DNA of 64,000 nt from Echinicola rosea (GTDB taxonomy: Bacteria; Bacteroidota; Bacteroidia; Cytophagales; Cyclobacteriaceae). The notes under the pieces were generated by a model. It had not been told where the DNA came from. It was given only the letters and a program-made list of their open reading frames with translations, and searched no databases. A program made the translations under genes and the position numbers. Of the stretch, positions 25,520-34,895 are shown piece after piece. How positions within the stretch are numbered: the stretch's first letter is position 1; each line of letters opens with the position of its first letter. The stretch covers positions 873,501 to 937,500 of the forward strand of contig NZ_CP040106.1 of NCBI RefSeq assembly GCF_005281475.1. Reading direction: 5' to 3'.

Positions 25520-26512
25520 TTAAGGCTTATAAGCTGAGTTCATAAAAATTTTCTGGGCATCCTTTTCGTTCATGAGCTGGACCAAATCCAAGTCCTTTTC
25601 TTCTGCATAGGCATCCACGATGTTCCAGCCAACCCATCTCCCCACCCTACCAGGTGCGTCTGGGCTGATCGCATCGGTAAACGGGGCCTCGCCGGTATAT
25701 TTTCGCACTTCAAAAGGATTTGTCTCATAAATGGCCTCCTGCTCGATCAACTGCGTCCAGATAAAATCCTCATTTGCATAGCATGCCGCCAGCTCTTCGG
25801 GCGTATAGCCGATGACATGCTCTTCAGATGTACACGGAAGCATGGCTTGGGTAAAATGGTAAGCCTTTCCATAAAATATCATTTCGGCAAGAAGTGAATT
25901 ATCACCTAAATCTGTCTTATTGTACCGGGAAGAAATAGCGGTAACGATCATCGGCACCAAATGGTCCCTGTTGTATCGATCCGTCATGTATTTGGGGAGA
26001 TCCGGTGGCTGGAAGCGATGATCAGAAGGCAGAAAATAATCCAATCCAATGACAATCATCTCATTGTCCATATACAGATCAGTTGTAAATCCACTCACAA
26101 ACGTGTACACCTTTGGCACCTCAAAATCAGGATAATAATATTTTATATGTTTAAATGCAGTGAGCAGATCCGTTTCCAGCTTATCGAGGGCAGGGAAGTT
26201 GGTATTGACTTCTTGGTAGAGCTCTTGCATCAAGGTGTCTTTGGGAATGCCATATAAAGTGGAAACCAAGTGCCCAATGCTAGGGTACAGGTCATCTCTC
26301 AGGTACATCTCTGAAAAATAAGGGTGCTCTTCCAGAAAATAGGCAATATCCTCCTCGCTTTCAGCCTCAAACAGCGGTCTTTCGAGGCGTTCTATCGTAA
26401 GTTCTAGTGGAATCCCGCTCACCTTTTCAGAAATCACGCAGCCCTCTTTATCCTGCTTGCAGGCACAAAACAATATTAAAATTAAAAGAAATATTCCCGA
26501 ATTTCTATTCAT
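25520..26512 (-). CDS. gldB: Gliding motility lipoprotein GldB
   Basis: 330 residues from the ATG at 26512; the longer frame begins 60 bp earlier without a signal sequence. The chosen start gives a lipoprotein signal MNRNSGIFLLILILFCAC with Cys18. GldB is needed for gliding motility in Bacteroidota and is linked to type 9 secretion function, though its molecular role is unclear. Recognised by PKVYTFVSGFTTDLYMDNEMIVIGLDYFLPSDHRFQPPDLPKYMTDRY in the middle and RVGRWVGWNIVDAY near the C-terminus (positions only approximate). It is a single gene; its 3' end abuts the tandem repeat. Presence with gldJ and a T9SS cargo gene implies a functional gliding/T9SS system. Confidence 0.87.
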   Translation of the reverse strand: MNRNSGIFLLILILFCACKQDKEGCVISEKVSGIPLELTIERLERPLFEAESEEDIAYFLEEHPYFSEMYLRDDLYPSIGHLVSTLYGIPKDTLMQELYQEVNTNFPALDKLETDLLTAFKHIKYYYPDFEVPKVYTFVSGFTTDLYMDNEMIVIGLDYFLPSDHRFQPPDLPKYMTDRYNRDHLVPMIVTAISSRYNKTDLGDNSLLAEMIFYGKAYHFTQAMLPCTSEEHVIGYTPEELAACYANEDFIWTQLIEQEAIYETNPFEVRKYTGEAPFTDAISPDAPGRVGRWVGWNIVDAYAEEKDLDLVQLMNEKDAQKIFMNSAYKP

Positions 26513-26637
26513 CTGATGTACTTTTGCAAAAGTAATGTAAACTATCCGTTGCGTAAAAAGGCCTTGCCTCATAGCATCTTAGTGTAAACTTAAGCATGGC
26601 TTTTGCGGTTCTCCAAAAGAAAAGGTAAATAAATTTC

Positions 26638-27984
26638 ATGGCAAAAGGAGCTTTTCCCCACTTATTATCGTGCATTCGTTTTATGCTGGCAGCCTGCACC
26701 ATTTTATCGGTAGTCGCCTGTGGAGATGATGAGCCCTCTCCGGATTTTAAAGCGCTCAGCATTGGAGCCTTCGTATCGCAAGATCCAAATTTCGATGTGA
26801 TTGCCGATGCGGTAGCATTGACCACTTGGAAAGACAGCCTTGACCAAGGTGGCCCATACACCATGTTGCTGCCCAGTAACAAAGCCCTTTCTGATGAAAA
26901 CATCGAATCTGTAGATGACCTATCCATCGATGAATGGCAGCGGTTGCTGGATTATCACATTGTCCCTACGGCACTCACCAGTGAGCAGTTGGTAGGCACG
27001 GTACAGGAAAGCCTATTGCCGGGCTACTATTGGCTAGTCAATAAAAATGAAAATGAGATCGACGTCAATGGGGAAACCAAAATGCTCTCCGGTGATATCG
27101 AGTTGAAAAATGGCATGGTCCACATCTTGGAAGGGCTATTGGAACCACAAGCATTAACTGTCACCTTCATGGCCCAAAACCGAGGGTTCAATATTTTCGT
27201 CAAAGGTCTCCTTCAGTCCGGCTTGGAACAGGTTTTGGAAAATAAAGAGCAAAATTTCACTCTATTTGCCCCCACCGATGAAGCATTTGAAACGTATTTT
27301 CAGACCAATGAAATTTCCGAAGAAGATTGGCTTGACTTTTCGAGGCTTGATGATTTCATGAAGTATTTTGTATTGGAAAACTCACTGGACAGTACGCAAC
27401 TAACAGCTGGGTACCGCATCACCTTGACCGGAGACACGCTATATGTCAGTAATCAAGATGGAGAGATTTGGCTTAATGGAATTGGCTCGCTGCAGGAGAA
27501 AGACATCCAGGGAGGCAATGGACTTATCCATGGCATAGACCGGGTCATCACGGCACCCGAACAATCGCTGGCCACGGTGGTTTCCGAAAACACTCAAGGA
27601 AATGGCTATGCTGAATTTAAGGCGGCACTGATCTATGCCCAATTATTAAGCACTTTGGAAGAAAGTATGCCCATGACGATTTTCGCGCCGGACAACGAGG
27701 CCTTTACAGACTGGTACGAAAAACTAGGCGTGGCAGGATATTATGAGGTGGACGAAACCCTGCTTAGGCAGACATTACTTTATCATATTGCGGTCGGCAG
27801 GCACTTTACTCAAGATTTTGGAAACGGACAAGTGCTTTCCTCCCGGCTAAGTGGTGCGTCCATTGAAATCGATACTGAGGCAGGATCCATTAATGGAGCC
27901 TCCTTGGACTCCAACTACATCAATAAATTGGGAACAAACGGCATCATACATGGTGTTCAAGCTGTTTTTGAGCTTCCTTCTTAG
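26638..27984 (+). CDS. Fasciclin (FAS1) repeat lipoprotein
   Basis: 448 residues with a lipoprotein signal (TILSVVAC, Cys28). Three FAS1 domains are seen at about 40-155, 170-305 and 315-447, each with the H1/H2 features: MLLPSNKAL and MVHILEGLL; FTLFAPTDEAFETYF and GNGLIHGIDRVI; MTIFAPDNEAFTDWY and TNGIIHGVQAVF. FAS1 domains mediate adhesion, so this is probably a surface or periplasmic adhesin. The stop overlaps by 4 bp the stop of the convergent gene (TTAG at 27981-27984). The start is 125 bp from the divergent gldB start. Confidence 0.92.
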   Translation: MAKGAFPHLLSCIRFMLAACTILSVVACGDDEPSPDFKALSIGAFVSQDPNFDVIADAVALTTWKDSLDQGGPYTMLLPSNKALSDENIESVDDLSIDEWQRLLDYHIVPTALTSEQLVGTVQESLLPGYYWLVNKNENEIDVNGETKMLSGDIELKNGMVHILEGLLEPQALTVTFMAQNRGFNIFVKGLLQSGLEQVLENKEQNFTLFAPTDEAFETYFQTNEISEEDWLDFSRLDDFMKYFVLENSLDSTQLTAGYRITLTGDTLYVSNQDGEIWLNGIGSLQEKDIQGGNGLIHGIDRVITAPEQSLATVVSENTQGNGYAEFKAALIYAQLLSTLEESMPMTIFAPDNEAFTDWYEKLGVAGYYEVDETLLRQTLLYHIAVGRHFTQDFGNGQVLSSRLSGASIEIDTEAGSINGASLDSNYINKLGTNGIIHGVQAVFELPS

Positions 27985-28949
27985 CGCAAATCACTCCCTT
28001 GGGCCTGCTGTCTGTTAAGTCGGAGCCCACCAAGGCGCCTGTTTAGAATCTCCGTGAATATTTCGGCTCCTTGGGGATTCAAGTGAGTATCGTCTAGAAA
28101 GTAATGTGGATCATCCTCAAGGACATGCTCATAGTTCCAGAAGACTACTTGGTCATCTTCCTCATAGCTGGCCAAAAAACGTTCCCTTCTCTCCACCACT
28201 TCCGCAGTGGCCGCTTTATTGTTCATCCAAAACTTCGGCGGAGCGACAAACACTACTTGGATTCCTCTGTCCTTACACTTGGCTACCATATCCGCCAGAA
28301 GCTTTTCGTTCTTGCTATAGCATTCATCGTGAATGGAATTTTGGTAGGGCAATCGCTTAAAGAGTTCTCCTGAGGCCTTTAGCTTGGTGGTATCATATTG
28401 GTACTGGCCAAAAAGATCATTAAAGTCCGAAACATCATAGATAAAACCGCTTTCATTGTACCGCTCCATATTCTTCTCATCTTTCATATAAGCGCAGAAA
28501 AGCTTAAAATAAAAACGGAAGTTGGCGGTAAGCAAAAAGTTGTTCTTTACATCAGGCTCATAATTTTGAATATCATAATAGATATTAAAAAGATGGTTAC
28601 TTTCCCATCGTTGGTCATTATCATTTTCCATATAGCCCAATGAAAGATCAAAAAGAACATATTTCAATCTTGGCAATTGGGGTAGAAATTTTTCGAAAAG
28701 CATCAAATTGGTATTGATGGCACTGGCCTCATGTGCCAATGAAGCAGTCGGAAGCTCCATGCCCTCTGGATTTATGGCACGCCAAGAATAGGATGGTCCC
28801 AAGATCAGTGTTTCAATTTTCTCCTTGTGTTGCTCCAGGTAATCGCTCTTGGCTTGGTAAATATTATCCCGAAGGTACACTTCCATGGGAGCAAAGATCA
28901 AGACCAGTGGGAAAGCAAATGCAGCGATATTTATTAGAAATTTCCTCAT
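27981..28949 (-). CDS. AlgJ/DltD-like SGNH-fold membrane protein, MBOAT partner
   Basis: 322 residues with an N-terminal membrane anchor (LINIAAFAFPLVLIFAPMEV) and a periplasmic domain. The segment TLILGPSYSWRAINPE (about 47-62) occupies the place of the SGNH block I with a candidate nucleophile Ser53 or Ser55, and DDTHLNPQGAEIFTEIL near the C-terminus supplies the Asp-His pair. It begins 6 bp after the MBOAT gene, so the two are translationally coupled. Together they resemble polysaccharide O-acetylation pairs in which the MBOAT protein carries the acyl group across the membrane and the SGNH protein hands it to the glycan. Recipient unknown; the nearby exopolysaccharide genes are a candidate. 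Confidence 0.75.
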   Translation of the reverse strand: MRKFLINIAAFAFPLVLIFAPMEVYLRDNIYQAKSDYLEQHKEKIETLILGPSYSWRAINPEGMELPTASLAHEASAINTNLMLFEKFLPQLPRLKYVLFDLSLGYMENDNDQRWESNHLFNIYYDIQNYEPDVKNNFLLTANFRFYFKLFCAYMKDEKNMERYNESGFIYDVSDFNDLFGQYQYDTTKLKASGELFKRLPYQNSIHDECYSKNEKLLADMVAKCKDRGIQVVFVAPPKFWMNNKAATAEVVERRERFLASYEEDDQVVFWNYEHVLEDDPHYFLDDTHLNPQGAEIFTEILNRRLGGLRLNRQQAQGSDLR

Positions 28950-28955
28950 GGTGCA

Positions 28956-30383
28956 TTAAAATTGAAAGTATAGAAAATCCTGCGGCTTTCCCCCATAATA
29001 AAATACGGCGAACAATAAGCCATAATAAACGCCCCAACGCACGACCTTTGGGATTTGCCGACCAGATATGTCCAGCCCATGCTCCTTTTCCCGCTGCAGC
29101 CACTCCGTCACCACTAATAAAACAATCCCTGCCAACGCCCTGTTTTCGGGTAATAGCGGAACGCTAAAAATGGATATGTCAACCATTGACAGGAGATAAT
29201 CAAGGCATTTGGAAAATGGCTGGATAAAAAAGAAAAGTGCCAATATGGTAAATGACATAAAGGTCCTTACCATCAGTCCCAGCTCTTTTAAACTGGGCAA
29301 TAGCTTACCATGGGCCACCTTCGTTGTGTACTTTTTCCTCCGCCAAAAAATGAATTTCATAAACAGTAGCGCATGTAACAAGCCCCATGTGACATAGGTC
29401 CAAGCCGCACCGTGCCAAAGTCCAGTCACCAAGAAAATAATCAGGATATTTCTGGCCACTTGCCATTTTCGAAATCCCTTTAACCGCCTAATGATGTAAT
29501 CCCTAAACCAGGTAAACAGTGAGATATGCCACTTTTGCCAAAGCTCCGGTATGCTCCTCGCGAAAAGCGGAAAGTCAAAATTCTTCATTAGCCGAAACCC
29601 AAACAGTCTTCCTGTACCAATAGCAATGTCCGAATAGCCAGAAAAATCACAGTAAAACTGAAATGAAAACATCACCAAGCACATCAATAAGCTACTTGCC
29701 GAGTGATCTTCATAATTCATCGAAATGGTGTACGTATAGACGGCAAGGTTGTCTGCTACCACGATTTTCTTAAAAAGCCCCCACAGCATTTGGCGCATAC
29801 CGTCCCCAGCACTCGCATAGTCAAACTCCCGCCTCTGCTGAAATTGTGGTAGGAGATGTGTGGCCCGCTCAATGGGCCCTGCTACCAGCTGGGGGAAAAA
29901 GCTCACATAGGCAAAAAAAGCAAAGAAATCCTTCGTCCCCTGCAGCTTGCGGTCATATACATCAATGGTGTAACTGAGGGTCTGCAACGTATAAAAACTA
30001 ATGCCGACAGGTAAAATAATATTTAGCCTGTCAGGCGACATATTATAGCCCAAAAATGTAAAAGCCCCTACAAAACTGTCTAGGAAAAAGTTGTAGTATT
30101 TAAAAAATCCCAACATCCCCAAGTTTACGAGCAGACTAATGCCCAAGAGTACATTTCGTTTAGGCTTATCAGAAACGTTATTCAGTCCAATGCCCACCAA
30201 AAAATCCACCAAACTGCTAATAGCGATAAGTATCAAGAACCGCCAATCCCACCAACCGTAAAATACGTAACTGGCCACCAAAATCAGCGCATTCTGTAGC
30301 CTTAGCTTGTTTTTAAGAACAAACCAATACAGAAAAAACACAATAGGCAAAAATATGGCAAACTCTAATGAAGTGGTCAGCAT
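28956..30383 (-). CDS. MBOAT-family O-acyltransferase (AlgI-like)
   Basis: 475 residues with about eleven membrane helices. The family pattern is clear: LPVGISFYTLQTLSYTIDVYD, FFPQLVAGPIERATHLLPQF, FCDFSGYSDIAIGTGRLFGFRL, LWQKWHISLFTWFRDYI with His286 and LVTGLWHGAAWTYVTWGLLH with the active-site His324. AlgI-type proteins move acetyl groups into the periplasm for modification of secreted or cell-wall polysaccharide. It is the first gene of a two-gene unit with the SGNH-like partner. DltB, which handles D-alanine, is an alternative, but dltA and dltC are not nearby. Confidence 0.92.
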   Translation of the reverse strand: MLTTSLEFAIFLPIVFFLYWFVLKNKLRLQNALILVASYVFYGWWDWRFLILIAISSLVDFLVGIGLNNVSDKPKRNVLLGISLLVNLGMLGFFKYYNFFLDSFVGAFTFLGYNMSPDRLNIILPVGISFYTLQTLSYTIDVYDRKLQGTKDFFAFFAYVSFFPQLVAGPIERATHLLPQFQQRREFDYASAGDGMRQMLWGLFKKIVVADNLAVYTYTISMNYEDHSASSLLMCLVMFSFQFYCDFSGYSDIAIGTGRLFGFRLMKNFDFPLFARSIPELWQKWHISLFTWFRDYIIRRLKGFRKWQVARNILIIFLVTGLWHGAAWTYVTWGLLHALLFMKFIFWRRKKYTTKVAHGKLLPSLKELGLMVRTFMSFTILALFFFIQPFSKCLDYLLSMVDISIFSVPLLPENRALAGIVLLVVTEWLQREKEHGLDISGRQIPKVVRWGVYYGLLFAVFYYGGKPQDFLYFQF

Positions 30384-30957
30384 AAGTAAAATCCAAAAAC
30401 GGCCATAACTATATTCGCAGGTTTATTTCCAATACTTCCGTCAGCAATGGCTCCATGAAAACACCTTTCTTGAAAACCCACCGAAGATTTTTAGTATTGG
30501 GAAGATCATAATGTAAAAGAATAAAACAATTATCTTAAAAGCAAATTTACGTATGTAAAAAACATTTATAAAGACATGAAACCTTAATCATACGTAATAG
30601 CGATCTATTGACCAAAATAAAAATAGAAGCTTAAAAGGCACTGATCCTCACTGGCAGCATCGATCATCAGAATATAAATAGGCTGGAACAAGTCTCAAGC
30701 ATATAATGATGTGAAACATATAAACCTTCAGTCTTTGATGGTATTTTATCAGGTATCACCATGATTTTGCTCCTCAAAAAATTAGATTAACAGATATTTA
30801 ATGCTGATTACAAAATAAATTTTCATAATTTTACTTCATAAATATAAAAATGTATAACTACTATTTTAAGAGAGCATTGGCAATTTTTTACAACGAAAAG
30901 AAAATGGTATTTAAATTGCTGTAGCGTTGCAAAATTTTAGTGAAGTAAAAAATTTTT
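30384..30957. other. Long AT-rich upstream region between divergent genes
   Basis: 574 bp without a gene, separating the divergent MBOAT and glycosylphosphotransferase genes. AT content is markedly high between 30530 and 30957. No repeat family member, clear hairpin or full-match TAnnTTTG element was found. It is long enough for a regulated promoter with a leader RNA, but nothing specific can be assigned. Confidence 0.4.
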
Positions 30958-32328
30958 ATGGCGAGACGGTTTTACAAATACTTTCCATGGTTATTTCTCC
31001 TTGGTGACGTTTTGGTAATAGCACTTTCCCTGCTTCTGACGAATTGGGTGGTCAGTAAAATAGTTGTTATCAATAACATGAATCCGCTTTTATACGGTCT
31101 GTACTTGCTCATTTGGGTAATATTGGCTGCATTCAGGAAGGATTATAAAGTAGGAAGGACCACGGACTATTTCTTCACCCTTCAAAAACTCTTCGGGACC
31201 ATTTTATGGTTTTTTTCCATCGTTTCTGTGCTTTGGATCACCTTTCAGGCCTACCACTTAAGTAGGTTGTTCCTCTTAATGGATGCAGCCTCCATGACGG
31301 TGTTGCTGAGCCTGTACAGGGTGGGGACACACATCGCACTGAAGCAATATCGCTCGCATGGTGGCAACTACCGGAACGCGGTCATCATCGGTAAAGGAGG
31401 CACAAGTTATAAATTGGCGAAAGTCTTCCAAACCAGAAGGGATTTCGGGATCAATTTCCTGGGCTATTATGATGAAATGAGCTCTTGTGTAGAGACCCGT
31501 GGAAATTTAAATGATTTTTTTGATGAAGTAAAAAACATGGAGCTTGACCTGATCTATATCAACGAGCGCCTGGACTTACCCACCATCAAGAAAATCGTCC
31601 ATTATGCAGACGAACATTACATCAAAGTCAAAGTGATCCCGGGCGGAAGTTTACAATTGGAGAAAAAGCTTTCTTTCTCCAAGTACGGAGATTTCTTCGT
31701 CATCAATGTCAATGCCATCCCCCTGGACAATGCCTTCAACAGGGTGTGCAAAAGAGCCTTTGACATTTTATTCTCTTTGGTGGTTACGGTCTTTATATTG
31801 AGCTGGATGATCCCACTTGTCGGCTTTTTGATCAGGCTGGAATCCCAAGGCCCCATTTTCTTTATTCAGCTTAGAAACGGGGAAAACAACCGCGTATTTA
31901 GATGCCTTAAGTTTCGGTCCATGACGCCAAACGATTACGCTGACACCCATCAGGCCACTAAAAACGATCCAAGGGTCACGCGTATCGGCAGATTTTTGCG
32001 TAGTTCATCCTTGGATGAAATGCCGCAGTTCCTGAATGTGCTGATCGGTGACATGTCTATCGTAGGTCCCCGACCTCATACCGTCCCTATGAACGAGACA
32101 TTCAAGACCCAAATCGAAAAGTACAACGCCCGCCATAAGATCAAACCTGGCATCACGGGACTGGCACAGGTGAAAGGCTATCGTGGTGAGATCATAAAGC
32201 CCTACCAAATACGATCAAGAGTACGCTTGGATTATTTTTATATCCAAAACTGGACCTTGTGGATGGACTTAAAGATCGTTTTCAGAACCATCCATGAGAT
32301 GGGGATGAACCGGGATAATGTATATTAA
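30958..32328 (+). CDS. Exopolysaccharide polyprenyl glycosylphosphotransferase (WcaJ/CpsE type)
   Basis: 456 residues. It starts repeat-unit synthesis by moving a sugar-1-phosphate (often glucose or galactose) onto undecaprenyl phosphate. The N-terminal half has four membrane segments (to about 115) and a nucleotide-binding-like domain (AVIIGKGGTSYKLAKVFQTR), then a fifth hydrophobic stretch (DILFSLVVTVFILSWMIPL) leads into the bacterial sugar transferase domain, about 262-456, with QLRNGENNRVFRCLKFRSM, SLDEMPQFLNVLIGDMSIVGPRPH and KPGITGLAQVKGYRG. Three bases separate it from the methyltransferase gene. The rest of a polysaccharide cluster is not in this window, which is unusual for an initiating enzyme. 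Confidence 0.93.
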   Translation: MARRFYKYFPWLFLLGDVLVIALSLLLTNWVVSKIVVINNMNPLLYGLYLLIWVILAAFRKDYKVGRTTDYFFTLQKLFGTILWFFSIVSVLWITFQAYHLSRLFLLMDAASMTVLLSLYRVGTHIALKQYRSHGGNYRNAVIIGKGGTSYKLAKVFQTRRDFGINFLGYYDEMSSCVETRGNLNDFFDEVKNMELDLIYINERLDLPTIKKIVHYADEHYIKVKVIPGGSLQLEKKLSFSKYGDFFVINVNAIPLDNAFNRVCKRAFDILFSLVVTVFILSWMIPLVGFLIRLESQGPIFFIQLRNGENNRVFRCLKFRSMTPNDYADTHQATKNDPRVTRIGRFLRSSSLDEMPQFLNVLIGDMSIVGPRPHTVPMNETFKTQIEKYNARHKIKPGITGLAQVKGYRGEIIKPYQIRSRVRLDYFYIQNWTLWMDLKIVFRTIHEMGMNRDNVY

Positions 32329-32330
32329 GA

Positions 32331-33263
32331 ATGGACACCTCTACTGTTACTGCCTGCAAGCTTTGCGGAAACACCAAGCAAAACCATGTCCATGAAGCCC
32401 GTGAAATGATGTTTGGCACACGTGACAAGTTTTATTATTTGGAATGTGGAGCGTGCCACTCCCTGCAAATTTGTACCATTCCTGACAATCTTGGCGAATA
32501 CTACCCTAGTGACTACTATTCTTTAGGTGAAATTAACTTTTCCACTTGGCCTGTACGATTCATTAAAAAGCTGAGATATTCGCTTTACCGCCTCACCAAA
32601 ATGGGCATTTTTAAACATTACCATTATGGCGATTGGCTGGAAAACTTGGCCCTTCCACTGAACAGTAAAATCCTTGACCTAGGCTGTGGAAATGGCCAAC
32701 TGTTGTATGAGTTTTATGCGTGTGGATACGTCAATCTCACAGGTGCAGATCCTTTCATGAAACGCTCAATTCAGGTAAATCCCCATATCCATCTGGTCAA
32801 AAAGTCCGTTTTTGAATTGGAGGACACATTTGACTGTATCATGATGCACCACTCTTTTGAGCATATGGACCATCCTGCCGCCACTATTCAAAAAACCGTC
32901 GAGCTGCTAAACCCTAACGGAAAGCTGCTCATCAGAATCCCAGTGGCCCAAAAAGCCGCTTGGCAAAAATACGGGATGGACTGGATCCAAGTGGATGCTC
33001 CAAGGCATCTTTTTATCCACAGCGAGGCGTCTATGCTAAACCTTGCAGAGAATGCTGGACTTAAACTGGATAAAATCATCTATGACAGTACCGCGTTCCA
33101 GTTTACAGGCAGCGAATTGTATCAGCGCAATATTCCTTTTCTCGAAAGCAGAAAAAAAGCGCATTTTTCAGCACAAGAAATCAAGCGTTTCGAAAACCAA
33201 GCCCAGCTCCTTAATGATCAAAAAGAAGGCGATCAAGCTTGCTTTTATTTTTCTAAACGTTGA
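32331..33263 (+). CDS. SAM-dependent methyltransferase with N-terminal zinc-binding motif
   Basis: 310 residues. Cys9, Cys12, Cys39 and Cys42 (CKLCG and CGAC) form a likely zinc site like that found before many sugar-modifying methyltransferases. The Rossmann SAM motif is LDLGCGNGQLLYEF (about 115-128), and the post-I region has HHSFEHMDHPAATIQK. It starts 2 bases after the glycosylphosphotransferase stop, so the two are one unit and the substrate is probably a polysaccharide or nucleotide-sugar intermediate (inference). Confidence 0.88.
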   Translation: MDTSTVTACKLCGNTKQNHVHEAREMMFGTRDKFYYLECGACHSLQICTIPDNLGEYYPSDYYSLGEINFSTWPVRFIKKLRYSLYRLTKMGIFKHYHYGDWLENLALPLNSKILDLGCGNGQLLYEFYACGYVNLTGADPFMKRSIQVNPHIHLVKKSVFELEDTFDCIMMHHSFEHMDHPAATIQKTVELLNPNGKLLIRIPVAQKAAWQKYGMDWIQVDAPRHLFIHSEASMLNLAENAGLKLDKIIYDSTAFQFTGSELYQRNIPFLESRKKAHFSAQEIKRFENQAQLLNDQKEGDQACFYFSKR

Positions 33264-33381
33264 ATTTTTATGGTGTTAACGGCCCTCTTGGTCTGATCAA
33301 AAGCCTTCACGAAGCGTTACCGCCAAGAAATCTTTCCAACTCACCTGATCAAACGGCAACCAATCCAGTTTAACCCGCTTT

Positions 33382-34157
33382 CAATGCCGTTTAGTTAAGG
33401 CCATTTCCCTGTTTTCACCTGCTAGGAGTTTCTTTTCTATTTGACTTTAACTGTATGGCTTTGGCCATTTTGGTGGATTTTATCCTTTTCCTTTTTTCCA
33501 TTGATGAAAAAAGAAAGAAAAAAATCTAGGCCGGTGGTCTGCCCTTTAAAATGGGACATAGATTTACCCTGCGACCGAGATCCGTCACCCATTTTAATTT
33601 CCACCCGATGGCTACGGCCTAAAAGCGAGTGGGTCTCGCTGTTCCACGACGCGAGCCAACTCACTTTCTTAACGGCCTCCACCATCGGCTGGAAAACAGG
33701 CATACCAAGGGCCGTAATAAGGAAGCGATACCTTTTTTGGCTCAGGTGGGCTTATAGTTCCGGCTCAACTTGGTTACTTAAGAAAATATACCACTACATG
33801 GAATAATGATGATAATTTATCCATAAGAAACTTATTAATCGGATCCGCCTTGTAGGTATTGGGCGTTAAGAAATTAAATAGCGGGTGAGCAAGAAGGCAG
33901 GCTTGTTTGACGAAATACTAGCCAAAAAGAATGTTGGCAGCGAGAAAAGGAGGAGTTTGCCTGCATGAGGGGAGGTTTTAATTTTAGCCCAATACCTGCA
34001 CACCTGTGCGCCGTGGCGTAGCGGCGGGTTTTTTTGGGTTACTCTTTTGACCTGAAGCAAAAAAGTAACAAAGGTAAAGAGATGAAAACCATCTTGGAAT
34101 TTAGCAGAAAAACAATAGAACCAATTTTTCCAGGTACATACTAACTAAACAACATTG
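33382..34157. mobile_element. Large non-coding dispersed element with terminal inverted repeats, copy 1
   Basis: About 776 bp. The left end is CAATGCCGTTTAGTTAAGG and the right end, read inward, CAATGTTGTTTAGTTAG. Inside are block X (about 33440-33735) and block Y (about 33836-34100), both present in the same order at 47819-48880. Block Y contains a hairpin at 34038-34069 and, before it, GCACACCTGTGCGCC and a GC-rich stem with a T-run. No transposase frame is present and no target duplication was seen at this copy. Confidence 0.75.
34038..34069. repeat. Conserved hairpin in block Y, copy 1
   Basis: Arms GTTACTCTTTTG and CAAAAAAGTAAC flank an 8-base loop ACCTGAAG. One mismatch (C for T at position 7 of the left arm) compared with the perfect copies at 48408-48439 and 59337-59368. 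Confidence 0.8.
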
Positions 34158-34283
34158 ATAATGCGGGTTTAAGCCCGGAACATACATTAGCCCATCTAGT
34201 ACGCGGCCGTTGCCTCTGTCTTCAGACCGGCTGATGTTAGTACAGATTCATACTTCAAAACGGTTCCCAAAACAGAAACCGGG

Positions 34284-34895
34284 TTAAAAAGCCAATGCAA
34301 ATAGTAAAAGCAGAAGCAACCAGACAATTTCCACAAAATACCAGTACAAAATAAATAGCCTTATCCTCATGCCCACATAGGGGTTATTGCTAAAAACGAG
34401 CTCTTTTATAGGATTAACGACCACTTGATGGACCTCATAAATCATCATTAGGACAAAAATCATAGCACCCAGCAGATGCATGATATGGATGCCGGTAAGG
34501 ACGTACAGGTAACTTCCACTGGGTACACCCGAAAACTCAACTCCCTGCCGCCCCAGAACTATCCATCCCCACACCTGGAAGCCAATAAAAAAGAGCCCGA
34601 CCAATAAAACCGACCACAGTGCCTTCTTCAGCAACCATGGTGCGTCGATTTTCAAATAACGTCCCAGTCTCCAAGTCCAGAAATTCCCACTCAACAGCAC
34701 AGCCGTACTCCCCCAAAAGGGCCAAGGCAAGTGATGCGCCTTAAGGGAATCATCCTGTATAAATGTCAATAAAAAGGCTACCGCCAAAAACAAAAAAACT
34801 ATTCCACTGCCTGCCATGCCCAAGTAAACCAATAATTGGTAGGGGTGAAGTTGCTCTATTTTCTTAATCAGGCCAGGTGAAGCGTCTCTTTTCAT
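34284..34895 (-). CDS. Cytochrome c oxidase subunit III-like membrane protein
   Basis: 203 residues with five hydrophobic segments (about 30-50, 60-78, 88-112, 128-150 and 180-202). The pattern of heme-copper oxidase subunit III is seen in GIVFLFLAVAFLLTF, LSGNFWTWRLGRYLKID, TGIHIMHLLGAMIFVLMM and the closing LFILYWYFVEIVWLLLLLLF. Subunit III assists proton uptake and stability of the terminal oxidase. No other oxidase subunit adjoins it; it lies alone between a repeat element and mfd. Standalone paralogues of subunit III occur in this group, so it may be accessory to an oxidase encoded elsewhere. Confidence 0.82.
   Translation of the reverse strand: MKRDASPGLIKKIEQLHPYQLLVYLGMAGSGIVFLFLAVAFLLTFIQDDSLKAHHLPWPFWGSTAVLLSGNFWTWRLGRYLKIDAPWLLKKALWSVLLVGLFFIGFQVWGWIVLGRQGVEFSGVPSGSYLYVLTGIHIMHLLGAMIFVLMMIYEVHQVVVNPIKELVFSNNPYVGMRIRLFILYWYFVEIVWLLLLLLFALAF

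Noticed and set aside
26505..26927. 140-codon minus-strand frame
   Set aside because: Shadow of the fasciclin lipoprotein and the gldB start region.
33437..33806. Frames on both strands such as one reading LLGRSHRVEIKMGDGS
   Set aside because: They fall in block X of a dispersed non-coding element; the second copy at 47832-48210 has indels between frames, and neither strand shows codon-position conservation.
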